From Micromussa lordhowensis (lineage: Eukaryota; Cnidaria; Anthozoa; Scleractinia; Lobophylliidae): DNA of 64,000 bases. Made by a program: the position numbers and the translations under genes. The stretch is taken from NCBI GenBank assembly GCA_964020085.1, contig OZ026605.1, forward strand, positions 28,088,098 through 28,152,097. The letters run 5' to 3'. The notes below the pieces were generated by a model that ran no database searches, was not told where the DNA came from, and saw only the letters and a list, made by a program, of their open reading frames with translations. Within the stretch, counting starts at the first letter, position 1, and the number at the start of each line of letters is the position of its first letter. Shown piece by piece: positions 21,660 to 33,692 of this stretch.

Positions 21660-22455
21660 GAATAGTGCGAATGGTCAATAGTGGCGATCAGTAGTGTGCT
21701 TCTTTGTGGATAACTTGATTTCTTCAACACCCAAAGACGTGAGATACGATGCAAGTAGTTCTGTCATTTCAGTCAATCTGACTATTTTCTCGTTTGCAAG
21801 AACATCCGATCTGATGTAATCGAAAGCATCTGGTAAGCTTCTGATTCGAAATTAGCACACATCTTTTTCGATTCACCACAGCCATCGGAAGAAGCAGTGG
21901 GACTTGCCTCAGCCCTGGTATAGCCCTTGTAGCATGCCCTGTGGTAACAAGCTTCAGCTGCTACGATTTCACGGAACGCAGTTGCGAGAATCCTGCTGTC
22001 CTTCTTTTCCATAGCTGATTTTCGAATTGAGTGGTCTGATACTTACTCTTCTTTTCACAGAATATGCATACATGTTCGTAAGTCGTGCTGGTGGTAGGGG
22101 ACTGTCTGATCCAAGTGCTCTTATGTTTCGTTGGTTGTTGGTCGTCAGTTCCATGTTGCTTTGAAATTATTTCCAGGAGCTTTTTCATGGTCAACACGCT
22201 ACGAAATTTTCTGTGATAGTAAAGGCTTGGGATTTCTCCTTCATTTAATGTCTGAGCAATATCAAGAAGTGGTTTGTGTTTACGAACAGCAGCTGCTCTT
22301 ACAAGTGTATTCCAGGACTCCTCATCTCTTGGTCTAACTAGTTCCGTATCATCGTCAGTACAGTGAATGATACATTCACAGCTGGACTGTTCAGAACGTG
22401 ATCGCTTTTGATCGATGTTTTGTTCTTCATGCGTGACATTTCCTCTTTTTGTGCC
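21660..22455 (-). pseudogene. Decayed Cys/His-rich repeat-borne protein gene
   Basis: Read leftwards, the frame from about 22450 gives EEQNIDQKRSRSEQSSC, EEIPSLYYHRKFRSVLTMKK and YEHVCIFCEKKSKYQ. A frameshift near 22010 continues as KKDSRILATAFREIVAAEAC, YHRACYKGYTR and, after another shift near 21810, FDYIRSDVLANEKIVRLTEM. CxxC plus HxxxC suggests a zinc-binding N-terminal region of a multi-copy cnidarian protein family, probably repeat-borne. Two frameshifts and missing ends make it a pseudogene. I do not know its function. Confidence 0.6.
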
Positions 22456-23384
22456 ACCTATTCAGTCGTGCAAGGTTTTAATCGGCCATTTGTAAACGGG
22501 TTTAATTTAAACGCTTGAGTTTGCAATTATTTATTCAGGTGTTGGTACTTCACCAAAAATAATTGTATATAAACGAAAAAGCAGTACAAAAAAACCATCC
22601 GCACTAGTAATTGTAAATTGGCTTTGTCACTATATAATGGATGAATGAAATACACTGTAATCTTTATTTAGCAATGTATGAAATGACCCTCATATCAAAG
22701 GAAAACTATTATTTAATATCATTTTCCTTTTGATGCATTTCAAACTCCATATTTTTCGAAATATCTCGTGTCATCTACTGCTACGTTTATACACCTCTCG
22801 TATTAAATGACGAATTATACTCGAATGCCTATTTCGAATGTCTGTAAGTTTCTTGTCAAAAATCAACACTATCAGCTATATGTTTAGTTAATTGATTTCT
22901 CTAAATGTTATCTAGATTCTTAGTGTTCATTTAACCCCTTTATTTATCTTTCACGTTTCTATAAGCAACCAAAATTTTAGCACAAATGAGCTATACACAC
23001 CTGTCATGCGTGCCGTCATTTTGGATTTACCGATGATGCAAAGTGAATGACACCGTCGGTTGTTCTGACACGAATTTCTACTTCTAACAACTTGGAGGAG
23101 AAATACAAATGTTTTCCTGCTTTTCAAATATCTAAAGTACTGATAAAACGATCCTGACCATATATTTAAAGGATCTTATTCTTAGCCTCGTTTCCATGCT
23201 GAAGCCATTGTTTGCGAAATTTTAAATTAAAAAAATCTCATACAAAGCTACTCATCTAGAAAGATTATCATACAAATTTTATGCACTAGTATCAGTTGAT
23301 AACATTCAGGTTTTGTCCTTATCTTTGGTACCGATAAGTGGACTGGTCCATGACTATACCGACCAAGCTTTTCTCATCGCATGG

Positions 23385-23773
23385 ATTGCGCTAAATGGAG
23401 GCTATTGTGTTTTCCATCGCTAAAATATTTTTCGCAACACGCGGAATATTTTCAAAATTGTGGAATATCACTCAGATATTCCCCAGTTTTAGCTGAGGCA
23501 AATTCAGTCACGTGACGCGTTTAGACCAATCGCGTGTAAGCAAAAATATTTGATAAATTACAACGCGCGTCATTAGTATGAGAAACATGAAAATATGTGC
23601 GAAATATAGTGCTACTCCACTACCTTAAACAGAAAAGGAAAATATTTCTAAAACACATTATACTTTTGCAACATTTACTGTTATTTGGTTACGGGAGGAG
23701 AAACGAAGTAAAACAAATATAAGGCAGCTAGTAGTTATTCTAGAAAACATCCGTGTATAAACAGACTATAGTC
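23385..23773. repeat. Shared GPCR 3' flank (copy 1)
   Basis: About 390 bases nearly identical to 27115-27514, including GGCTATTGTGTTTTC, TTTTCGCAACACGCGGAAT, CACGTGACGCGTTTAGACC and AACATCCGTGTATAAACAGA. This shows that the two receptor copies arose by segmental duplication including the downstream flank. Confidence 0.85.
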
Positions 23774-23942
23774 TATCTGCGAAATATCTTTCTCAGTGTG
23801 TCCATAATAGCGAATCGAACGAATCGATGAACGGCCAAGAATCTATCGACACTTATGGCCACAACACTAAAAAATGAGGCGATAGTGAATAAAAGTTGGG
23901 CGATGTTGAACGCGATGTGTGTGAAATTGCTTCGCCTTTTAA

Positions 23943-24706
23943 AGTGGTACTTTGATCAAATTTTTACCCCTTGTTTTTTTTTAGTGTATTACAAAGAATT
24001 CCATGAAAGAATGAAAACGCCGTTTGAAAAATGGGTAAAATATGCAAATGAGATGGCTGATGACGTCATACACTCAATATTTATATTTTATATACACCCA
24101 ATATTTTATTGAGTATATAAATAGAGTTATCTTAGCCAATTTGCAGCGCAAAACCTTCAAACTTGGCTGACTACAAAAAATTCTGTTCCCATGGCAACTC
24201 ACTCTTTTCCAGGCCCACTTTATTTCAATATTTTGGTGATTTTCAGCTTGAAAATTTCAGACAACGCCCCAAAGTGGAGCTAACATATTTATAAGCTTGC
24301 TGGATCATGCATATGAAGTGCTGGTAACAATTATCAAAATGGAATGCCAAAGGTGGCCAGAAAAGCTTTTAATATGGGGGAGGTCTGGAACCCAGTACAT
24401 TGCCATGGTAACAGAACTGTTAAGCTCATATTGTGGAGCACATTTAGTAGAATCTTACTGCAAAGAATCAAACATTCCTGTTACAAACTGCCTCAGATAT
24501 CTCTTTTCATCATACTTGGACAAAATCTGTTTGAGTATATGACGTCATCACTTGCCTAATTTGCATATTTTAAAAACTTGAATATCTCTGGAACGAAAAG
24601 AGATATTTGAAAGAAGTAAACAGCATTTTACTTCTTATACAGTCTACTTGTTTATGTTTTAAAATGGCTTAAATAGGAAAGGTGCGATTTTCGTCATAGT
24701 ACCACT
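23943..24706 (+). mobile_element. TTAA MITE (AGTGGTAC ends), copy 1
   Basis: 764 bp starting AGTGGTACTTTGATCAAAT and ending TTTCGTCATAGTACCACT, flanked by TTAA on both sides (23939-23942 and 24707-24710). The intact paralogue reads CCTTTTAAGGTTTAATAAC at this point with a single TTAA, so the insertion and its target duplication are directly visible. Confidence 0.92.
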
Positions 24707-24899
24707 TTAAGGCTTAATAACATCCCAGCGATGTACAAAGGTTGAACCAGTAAACCAACACCAAGATCAGAAACAGCAAGACTCAGGAGCAATGTTTTCA
24801 AAGGTTTTGCCAACGACGAAGTGTTTCTCAACGCATGGATTGTCAAAATGTTCAACGTGATGGCGGTGTAGGCTGAGAAAGCGTTGAACACACAGTTAA

Positions 24900-25723
24900 A
24901 GTGCCACTATGACGAAAATCGCATCCTTCAAATCCGAGCCATTTTAAGACATAAACAAGCGGTTTATACAAGAGTAAAAATGCTGTTTACTGCTTTCAAA
25001 TATCTCTTTTCGTTCCAGAGATATTCAAGTTTTTAAAATATGCAAATTAGCCAAGTGATGACGTCATACACTCAACCGTATTTTGATCAAATATGATAAA
25101 CAAGGATATCAGAGTCAATTTGTATAATAAATGTTTGAATTTTTACAGTACGATTCTACTAGAGGTGCTCTGTAATATGAGCTTAACAATTTTGTTACCA
25201 TGGCAACATACTAGGTTCCAGACCACCACAACATTAAAGACTTTTCTGACCACTTTTAGGGTTCTATATTGATATTTGCCAGTGGTACCTCATCTGCATA
25301 ATCCAGTAAGCATATAAACACATTAGGTTGAGTTCATAGCCTTGTTTAATGTTTTCCAAGCTTAAAATCACTAAGATATTGATACCAGGCTAAAGGGGAC
25401 TGGAAAAGAGTGGGTTGCCATGGGAACAAAAATTGTTATAGCTGTGGATGTGTTGCATTTAGAACTGTTGGCCTACCAAGTTTCAATGGTTTCTGCTGCA
25501 AATTGACTGAGATAGCACTATTGATATACTTCATGTAATATTTGGTTGAGTGTATGACGTCATCAGTAATCTCATTTGCATATTTTACTCATTTTTCAAA
25601 CTTATATATCTCCTGAATTAATGCAGATATTTATAAACGGTAAACAGCATTTTTAATCTTTCGTAGAATTCTATGTGATTAACCAAAAAAATCAAGGGGT
25701 AAAAATTTGATCATAGTGGCACT
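24900..25723 (-). mobile_element. TTAA MITE (AGTGCCAC ends), copy 2, inverted
   Basis: 824 bp starting AGTGCCACTATGACGAAAAT and ending TTTGATCATAGTGGCACT, flanked by TTAA (24896-24899 and 25724-25727). The empty site in the paralogue is CACACAGTTAATGATGTACG. It is the same family as copy 1 in reverse orientation, 190 bases away. Confidence 0.92.
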
Positions 25724-25957
25724 TTAATGATGTACGATGAGTAGAGCGGGTCAGTTTCTTTCATTACACAGCTTGAACTTTGAAAAACGATGTTGTGAAC
25801 GGCGTAATAGAACCGTAAAGGTTTATGCTAAGCAGGACACAGTTGCTGAGCAAGAGGTAGTTTGATCTTAAAAGATGTATGGCTGGTTAAAGCGCTTCAT
25901 TAACTTCCCATCTAGGAAAGCGTGCAATTATTTAAAATGGCATCTGTTTTCATGTAA

Positions 25958-26245
25958 TATATCAAACACGAGTGACAGTGTTTCATCGGATATCCAAACA
26001 CCGAGAAGAGAGTTGAAAATACGACGCGCAGCGGAGTATTTTTGACGAAATTCGAGGTGTTTGGATAGCCGATGAAACACTGTCTCGAGTGTTTGATATA
26101 TCTTCTCAATCGAAGCAAAAACTAAGGAGAAAATCGAGAGGTAAAATCGTCAAATTCTATGCTAATTAAGACCGGGTATCAAAACCTCCTTCACGGTTGT
26201 GATTTTCTTTGTTTTAGCTTGATGAATTATTAATGAGTTTGAGAA
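25958..26245 (-). mobile_element. Palindromic MITE (CAAACAC/GTGTTTG family), GPCR-array copy
   Basis: Same element as 3298-3597, opposite orientation. The paralogous GPCR flank near 34720-34740 reads CATGTAAAAATAAATGTC without interruption, while here the MITE separates CATGTAA from GTAAAAATAAATGTC. This gives an inferred empty site and a short GTAA-like duplication. Confidence 0.75.
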
Positions 26246-26719
26246 GTAAAAATAAATGTCGGTTCAACCTTTTGACATTCTTGTTATATTAATGAGTCAA
26301 TTCGTTTTGCGAAAACGACGATTTTAGTAAAACAGTAAATGCTACTTAACGTATATTCAGGGGTATGTTTTAATACGTTTAATTGGAAAAATTGAGAGCC
26401 TGGTTTTGCGTCGCCATTAGTTAAAGTGGAAGTTAAAAGAGAAAGTTGTTGAATTTTAATTGTAATTTGCATGACAATGTGGTGAAATGTTTTGAAAATA
26501 GACCTCGCTACCATTATTCCAAGTTAGCACTAAACGTTTGATTATTTTTGTCTACCTCTCATTTCCTAATTTTTATCATAGTACAAATGAATTACGCAGT
26601 TTTCTGCACTGAGTCATTTTTGTAAAAGCATTACGTGATGGGGAAAGTTCCTTTTTCAGAAGTTAATTTAGTTTTATGTGCCATATGTTTTTTTTGACGG
26701 CGTCCGTTGTGTGGGACCT

Positions 26720-26765
26720 GTCCATACATACATACATACACGCATACATACATAACCTTTATTAG
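26720..26765 (-). repeat. (CATA)n microsatellite / LINE tail
   Basis: CATACATACATACACGCATA followed by an AAGGTTAT-type motif; read on the minus strand as AATAAAGGTTATGTATGTATG, which suggests the 3' terminus of a CR1/L2-like LINE. Confidence 0.4.
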
Positions 26766-27114
26766 TGTCTATGCGTTCGATCGCCATTCGAAAACTGATT
26801 AGCTGCTTTGAATAGGGTTAGACGGCTGAAGGCAGAAGATTGATAAGAAATGGTTAATTAAGTTCGTATGAGTTCACATAATTTAACAATTTAGCCAGGA
26901 GTACCAATAAAGAAAACAAGGAAAAACAACAAACAAATCCCTTGCGGAAATTGAGACCTTAAAAATTCAGACGCCCTTTCAACCTTTTCCTGTTAAGCAG
27001 GACAATGACTGTACACGTGAGTTGTAATTATGGGTACAATTCTTTGCCATCCTCTGCAAAACAACAACTTGAAATGATCAAATTCAAATATCCGAGCATA
27101 TTTTCGCGCTAAAT

Positions 27115-27514
27115 AATGGAGGCTATTGTGTTTTCTATCGCTAAAATATTTTTCGCAACACGCGGAATCTTTTAAAAATTGTGGAATATCATTCGGATAT
27201 TCCCCAGTTTTAGCTAAGGCAAATTCAGTCACGTGACGCGTTTAGACCAATCGCGTGCAAGCGAAAATATTTGATGGAATATAAGACGTGAAAACGTCGA
27301 AAATGTCATTAGTATGGGAAACATAAAAATATATGCGAAATACAGTCCTACCCCACTACCTGAAACATAAAAGGAAAATATTTCTAAAACACATTATCCT
27401 TTTGCAACATTTATTGTTACTTTTTTACGAATACGAGGGAAGTAACGAAGTAAACAAATATAAGGCAGCTAGTCAGTTGTTCTAGAAAACATCCGTGTAT
27501 AAACAGACTATAGT
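27115..27514. repeat. Shared GPCR 3' flank (copy 2)
   Basis: Paralogue of 23385-23773. Its left part (AAATATCCGAGCATATTTTC, GGAATATC...CGGATATTCC) also matches 58645-58850 far from any receptor, so this part is itself a dispersed repeat. Confidence 0.8.
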
Positions 27515-28381
27515 CTATCTGCGAAATATCTTTCTCAGTGTGTCCATGACAGCGCGTCGAATGTGTCTCATCTTCCAGCAGTAAATAACAGGATTCAGAG
27601 AGGAATTAAGAAAGACAAGGGTCAGAGCGTAAATCGGCATAACTTTTAAAACTGAACTTTGCGGAGATATCCTCCGGAAAACTGTCGCACCATATAATGG
27701 CAGAAAACAAACTATATACACGAAATAGAAATAGATTGTACTGACAGCAGATTTTCTCTGTCTGTCGGCATTTTCCACTTGGCCATTCTGTGCCACTTGT
27801 AATAGTAGGACTTCGATTTGGTCTGTATGATTGCGAACAGTGAAATAAATTCTGCAATTAACAATTGCTGTAACAATGAAACAAAACCCCAAAATAATGA
27901 GAACTATAACCTCGAAAACACTTTGGTTTGAGCTTAAAACAAAACCTATGATCGGATAAAATACGCTGAAAGTCCAAATTGAGATCACCACACCAACAAC
28001 ACGCTTGTGAGTCACAAGTTCTTGATATCTGAGATGAAGATGAACGGCCAAGAATCTATCGACACTTATGGCCACAACACTAAAAAATGAGGCGATAGTA
28101 AATAAAAGTTGGGCGACGTCGAACGGGATGCGTGTGAAATTGCTTCGCCTTTTAAGGTTTAATAACATCCCAGCGATGTACAAAGGTTGAGCCAGTAAAC
28201 CAACACCAAGATCAGAAACAGACAGACTCAGGAGGAATGTTTTCAGAGGTTTTGCCAACGACGAAGTGTTTCTCAACGCATGGATTGTCAAAATGTTCAA
28301 CGTGATGGCGGTGTAGCCTGAGAAAGCGTTGAACACACAGTTAATGATGTACGATGAGTATAGTGGGTCAGTTTCATTCAT
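27515..28381 (-). CDS. Class A (rhodopsin-like) GPCR, intronless, 288 aa
   Basis: Predicted seven-helix plasma-membrane receptor. TM1 contains LNILTIHAL, TM2 LSVSDLGVGLL (conserved Asp), and TM3 ends VVAISVDRFLAVH, with DRF in place of DRY. TM7 has NSSLNPVIYCWK (NPxxY), followed by a short basic tail KIFRR. There is no Cys at the usual start of TM3, so the common TM3-ECL2 disulphide is absent, as in melanocortin/adenosine/cannabinoid-type receptors; the ligand cannot be told from sequence. The start Met precedes NETDPLYSSY, with a glycosylation-type N at residue 2. It is a member of a local four-copy array, all on the same strand. It is a little short but complete. Confidence 0.93.
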   Translation of the reverse strand: MNETDPLYSSYIINCVFNAFSGYTAITLNILTIHALRNTSSLAKPLKTFLLSLSVSDLGVGLLAQPLYIAGMLLNLKRRSNFTRIPFDVAQLLFTIASFFSVVAISVDRFLAVHLHLRYQELVTHKRVVGVVISIWTFSVFYPIIGFVLSSNQSVFEVIVLIILGFCFIVTAIVNCRIYFTVRNHTDQIEVLLLQVAQNGQVENADRQRKSAVSTIYFYFVYIVCFLPLYGATVFRRISPQSSVLKVMPIYALTLVFLNSSLNPVIYCWKMRHIRRAVMDTLRKIFRR

Positions 28382-29371
28382 TATACAGCTTGAACTTTGA
28401 AAAAGACCACTGAGCGATGTTACTGAGAGAAGTTGTACCGTTCACTCTGTTCTCCACGAGACGGTTTGATCTTAAAAGATGAAGAGGTGCTTTTTAGTTC
28501 TACTTTCGTTTGCCGGGGTCTGATGAATGCAGGTGCTAGACTGGTATTTGTTTTTTATGTCAAATAAATGGAAATTGGAACCAGGCAATTATTTAACGTT
28601 CTCAATTCTTGTTTAAATTGATGGTTCTTAAATGTAAATTTGTAGTTGCAAAATAAAGGAAAGTCGAAATTTCTAATTCCTGACATCTGCTTTCCCCTCG
28701 ACCAAAAAATGATGTTTTTTAAATAGTAAGGTGTTGCATTTCTCGTTTTCTACGAATTAAGATAAAAGCTGGAAACATGTTTTAAATTTCACTTTGAGTT
28801 TGCACAATAATGAAAAGGTGCAATAATTTATTTGAATTCCCTTTTAATTTTCGAAACGGCACAGTGAGGTCGCTTTCCTGGGTAAATCACATTTAAACTA
28901 AGATCTGCCATTTATATATAGACCTGAAGTCGATTTTAAAACAAAGACAAACTTAGAAGACAACTTAGAAGTAAAACGGATGACAAGCGAGCTCGAGCAC
29001 ATGGCGTTTTCTGAACGCGTATCCTAAATACGGAAAGATGGTGAAATGTCGCGGAAATAAATTAGCATTTAAACTTCTTTTTGTCTGCCGCAAGCCTTGT
29101 CTGCCGCTTATCACGTAATTTCAATCATAATATAAATTAACGTTTTCTGCAAGGCAAACTTATCGTTGTAAAAGCAGTACGCGATGAGTAAAGTTTCCTA
29201 TTGGTTATTTAAGTATTACTTGTTTTCGTCATTTTGTGACAGCCTCAGCACGGATGAAGAGGCTGGTCTAGGAAATGGTTAATATGTTCATATGAGTTCG
29301 TATTATTTAGTTAGGAGTACGACTAGATATAAAAAAGTCAAAAATAAAAAAAAAAACACCAAAGATACCTT
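28382..29371. other. Intergenic, GPCR 5' flank then unique AT-rich DNA
   Basis: The first ~100 bases (CAGCTTGAACTTTGAAAAAG, TGATCTTAAAAGATG) are conserved upstream of each GPCR copy (near 25770-25875 and 34550-34650) and probably include the promoter. I see no gene or clear repeat in the rest. Confidence 0.5.
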
Positions 29372-29519
29372 GGGGAGAGCGCAAAAAATGAAGCGAGGGG
29401 GACGGGAAGAGGAGAGAAGGGAACGCTTGCATCCAACCATTGTGAAAATGGTTGGATGATGAAACAACTGTTGAAAATACCCAGTCAAAATTTGGCGGAA
29501 GGAATACCGGCGGAAGTAA

Positions 29520-30343
29520 ACAAACGATAGTTCCATGTGAAGCTGCGACTTTAAGATCCAGTTTGGAACGACTGCAGGGAAGGATCAGCACAGGTCCTCT
29601 GAGAATTTGTTTTTGCCTTCGAAGAGACGAGAATGTTTTGGGACAATTCTTGCAGAAATTATCAAGTCAGTTGGCCTTCACGTTCCGAATGATCGTTCTA
29701 GATATTCAAGTAGGGTTTGCAATAAATGCGCCCGCAAAATAAGAAACCTTGGGCACATATACGGCGAAGTCGAGTCATCGCTAGAAGAGCGACGGAAATA
29801 ATAATTTGTCGACCCCGAACAAAGAAAACGTTGCTCCTACAAAGCGCCTTCTCAACACGCCGCAGGAAAATAGCCCATGTCGTAAGGCTGTTCGCGTTAA
29901 TTCCCCCGCAAGCAAACTTTCATCGCGCAAATCGTTGTCTTTTGCTATACAGGAGATAACCGATGAAGAACGACTAGATGCCGCTCTACATGTGGAAAAT
30001 TGGCCGGATGAAGGGAATTTGCAAGTAAAAGTTGCCTTTGTCGCGAACAGCGATTTGATCGCAAGAATTCCGCGCGACATGCCAAGCAAATTGCTAGTAA
30101 AGCAACTCGCCTTGAAGAAAATCGGCTTCAAGCACAATATTACAGCACAAGGAGCTTTTCGAAGAAGTCCAAGACAAAATCCTCAAAGAGATGTCGAAGG
30201 AACTCAAAGAGTATCTTAATGAAGAGAGCATATTGCTGCTGAGAGACCCAGGTGAAGTCGGGGGATTTTCTAGCACAATCTTTTGTCCCATGTTCTACGC
30301 TTTCATGCATTCTGACTACACTATGACGAAACATTCAATGTGA
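29520..30343 (+). pseudogene. Transposon-borne ZAD-like protein, longer fragment
   Basis: After joining across frameshifts: CDFKIQFGTTAGKDQ, SSENLFLPSKRRE, GTILAEIIKSVGLHV, CNKCARKIRNLGHIYG, a linker ENVAPTKRLLNTPQENSPCR ... SSRKSLSFAIQEI, then a region with KVAFVANSDLIAR and, in another frame, VQDKILKEMSKELKEYLNEE and DPGEVGGFSSTIFCPMF. The Cys-pair region corresponds to the fragment at 9333-9644. At least three frame changes and stops occur. In the intact parent this is probably a protein of several hundred residues with a zinc-binding N-terminus; its role is unknown. Confidence 0.6.
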
Positions 30344-30766
30344 AATAGTTTATTGAGGAATGGTCAGTCAGTCATCCGACAACAACAATGTGTCCTAATA
30401 TATACTTATTACAACATACAATATGCTAGAGAGTCTAACTTGAAAAGCGTGAAGTGTACCACTGCGCCAGATACGAAAAACCACTCTTTAGATGTGGCCA
30501 AAAAATATGTGGAAACGTATTCCCCATCTAATGCAGCGGCACGGAACCTCGAGGAAGAGGTACAAACAAACCCATAACGTACAGTCCATAGAAAAAATTT
30601 AACTAAATTTGACAACAGCAAACAGAAAGACTGACTGAGCTGAATGATTAATATTCCCCGCTAAAACATTAAATACTCAAAACTCTCCCTTGAGAATACT
30701 AAAGCCTCTCAATCGTGCCATCAGAATAGCAATTTCTGACTAATTCGTTCCTTAGTCACTCAACCG

Positions 30767-31023
30767 TCAGAAATTACATTTTCTGCTGCTAAAGAAGAAG
30801 ATCTTGATGAGTAAATGGAAATCGAGCCTTTCCGTTGCGACTGCAAGAAGTTGAAATATCAGGCTCTTACCAAAGCCTGTTGGCAAAACTCGTAGTAGAT
30901 CTCCTCCGCACATTAACTGTAACATTGCAGATTTCTGTTCTTCCTTCAGTTCTCTATCAAAACCCTTCTGGGCCAAGAAATCGAGAGCTCTCTGTAAATC
31001 TTCCTCGTCATTCGCCATCTTGA
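30767..31023 (-). pseudogene. Transposon-borne RecQ-type helicase fragment
   Basis: From the Met at ~31020: ANDEEDLQRALDFLAQKGFD, ELKEEQKSAMLQL (motif 0) and RVLPTGFGKSLIFQLL (Walker A, motif I). The frame decays after about 75 residues. Position and direction match copy A (start just inside the right TIR, reading inward). Confidence 0.75.
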
Positions 31024-31280
31024 AATAGTCAATGACCAGAAAGAGTCGGGTTTCAATCATCTGTCCAATTTTGAACCAATCAGAGGCTCCGTTGGCTGGT
31101 GAACGGAGTATTTGGGATTCACAATGGTTGGATGCAAGCGTTCCCTTCTCTCCTCTCCCCCTCCCCCTCGCTTCATTTTTTGCGCTCTCCCAATTTTTCG
31201 CGCGGCCAAAACTCGTTCGCTCGCCGATCCTGGGTTTTCCTTTCGCTAAAAACGCACAGGAACGCTTGCTACGCAGGCTA

Positions 31281-33692
31281 GGTTTGGCCAGCCGAAATAT
31301 AGCACACCTTCAAAAAAAACATTCTACGCTGTGTCGGTTTCTGCCTTTACATTCTTCATTTTATTTGTGAAGCCGTTAGATAACTATTGATCCAACGTAT
31401 ACAAGCAGGATCATCGTTCCGGTTGCTTGCTTTTAAAACATTTTATATTTAGGGGCGTTCTTTTTCCTGAAATACCTTAAGGTGGCTCACTGGTTAAAAA
31501 GGGACCAACACGTTTGCTTAAGGGAAGAAAGATCAATTTCGTTCAACTGCACCCATGAAGAGAAAATAAATTTTGAAGGTTTCACTGAAAATTGTAAAAA
31601 AGCCGCAGCCTTTTGAGGTTTGATTTTATAGCATTGACGCCAACAGTTCCTGCTCTTTCACAAAACAAGATTTGATTTTCAAACAAGAATATCTTGTAAG
31701 TTTCTGTTTCGTTCTGTGCAATGAACCTAAGTTTTGATAGTTAATTCTTGTTTTCAGTGCTTTAACACGCTTCATTTGGATTACACTACACCCAGTGGAC
31801 AAATCATCTCATGTCACGTGACAGGCGTTAAAATGTTACCATTTTTTTGGTTTATTGCATCACGACACTATTGGTCTTTGATTAGCCCGAATTTCAGGAA
31901 TTTCTATTAAATACTTTCTAATGTAGAAATGTTGGCGTGAAGTCAGTAGATACAAAAGTAGACCTTTGAGAAAAATGCTCTTATAGTTTCTTATATGATG
32001 GATTCAGCATTTAACAAGCCAAACATTGCGGGGGAGGGGTGCCGATTGTATCTCCAGGAAAGGGGTGTAATGGTTGTTCTATTTTGTAAAAAGTTTCCGC
32101 AATTGTAGGAAATGTTCCTTTTCATAAGGGAAATGAATGAGCCTGTGAATTGTAAATCAAGCAAAGCTTTTCCCAAGTAATTATACCAATCGAGTTGTGC
32201 ATCTCTTTACAGCCTTACTACAAAGTGTTGCTCATATATGTCAAATTGGTCATGTTCCTACTGTAAACAGCCGTCGCTATGTAAAAAACTTATACCGCTC
32301 TGCACTTTTCTTAAATTTAGCACTTACCTAGAGGTAAATTTAGCAAGATCAATTCAAAATACTTTTTACAAGTGTTCAAGGGCTTTAAATCTTGTATTTT
32401 AAAAAACTGCAGTTTTTCTCAACGTCGTCCTTTTTTGACTATCGAGCTATCGTCACTAATGTGCTGCAAATATTTTAGCCTTCGTAGCAGGCTATAGTTA
32501 AATCAATTCAACGCGCAATAATACTTGATGAATCGAGGTATTCGCAACTTTATTTTAAATTAAGAACAAAACTAAGCAGTAAATTTTCTGCTTAGTTTAT
32601 TGTAATTTGTAATGAAGTTTGCCGCTATGTGCCACGTGGCACAAACGGGACAGTTAGTAAATGCGTCATTTATTGAACGTAAAGATGTTTTGTGTTTGTT
32701 TGCCTCCACGAGTCATGTAAAACAGTAGTCACGGAACATCTGAAAATCAACTGTTTCTAGCGATTAAACTCGATGCAATTTCTCCGTAACTTTCGTTTAC
32801 CTCCTCAGTCGTCAGGTGCGTGGAAAAATGAAGATCTTTTGATGTACAACCAAATTCTCTGAAAGTTCAACAAAACAAATCTGGAGAATTCCTGTTTTAA
32901 ACTTGGGACTGGAAGGCTACTTGGGCATACAGCCGTGTGACTTCGAGCTCAGCTGGACAGGACACCTTAGGAGAGCATATTATGAAGCACTCAGTAATAT
33001 GCACTACTTCTGAGCATCTAGAATTCACTGCACAAACTACATTTTCTTCCCATAACGTCCAAAAAGGACGAATCAGGCCAATATACCGTTATCATCAACA
33101 GCCACCATATATTTTTCTTACTCCGAATGTCGTGTAACATAATGACACTGTGGAGTTTTATGGCCTTGCCAGAATGGCATCACAAACAAGACTTCTATCA
33201 CAAAACTGAGTTGTTGGCAAGAGCATATAAATAATGCGGTTAATGTTGGACATAATGGTCAGAGTATCGTCTAAATATCGTTTTAAAAAGAAGGAGCTCG
33301 TTTTTCTCTTCAGGTTTTTCTTCTATGGAGCACGATGAACGTGTTAGCTAGTAATGCCGAAAGGGAGAACTCGTCACTACGTCCTTCACTTGCAACAGGA
33401 ACCGTCAAAGATTGGAGAGAGTGAAAGTGTTATCTAAGTTCCTTGTTGTTGCTGAGTTGGACAGAACGTTTTGAACCATAATTGCAGACTTGCAGACCTG
33501 ACATTCCTATGCAATCATGCTGGTTCTCTTCTTCGATCACGGTTTGAATGTTCTCGTGACGAAAGCGATTCACGAGTTGTTATGACTATGGTGCTTCGCT
33601 TGACGGCTCTTCGTGCCGCTGGAGCTCCACGCTAAAAAGGTACTCTTACAGCGGTGCTATTTTGTTCGACCAAAGTCCAGTTACAATTTGGT
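31281..33692. other. Intergenic DNA, nothing recognised
   Basis: No open frame, RNA gene or clear repeat is supported in this 2.4 kb between the transposon and the second intact GPCR. A CACGTGGCAC palindromic motif near 32633 (GCCACGTGGC) is the only notable short signal. Confidence 0.5.

Larger units (their letters stand above)
23774..25764 (-). pseudogene. Class A GPCR pseudogene: internal deletion and two MITE insertions
   Basis: Compared with the intact copy at 27515-28381, the N-terminal part survives in pieces 25728-25764 and 24711-24895 (NILTIHALRNTSSLAKPLKT, AVSDLGVGLLVQPLYIAGM). TM3 survives at 23831-23940, and a short C-terminal end at 23774-23819 is joined directly to TM3, so about 480 bases (TM4-TM7) are deleted. 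Two TTAA MITEs (23943-24706 and 24900-25723) split the rest. It cannot make a seven-helix receptor. Confidence 0.9.
29372..31280. mobile_element. TAGCCTGC transposon, copy B (left terminus lost)
   Basis: The right end is complete (…CTTGCTACGCAGGCTA at 31280). The inverted subterminal blocks GCGCAAAAAATGAAGCGAGG and AACGCTTGCATCCAACCATT on the left (29380-29445) match 31120-31190 inverted, but the outer ~90 bases of the left TIR are missing. The interior has the same two converging genes as copy A, with a longer left gene. About 1.9 kb. Confidence 0.75.

Noticed and set aside
28382..29300. Additional exons for the GPCR at 27515-28381
   Set aside because: The receptor is complete as a single exon; no in-phase donor or upstream signal peptide was found.
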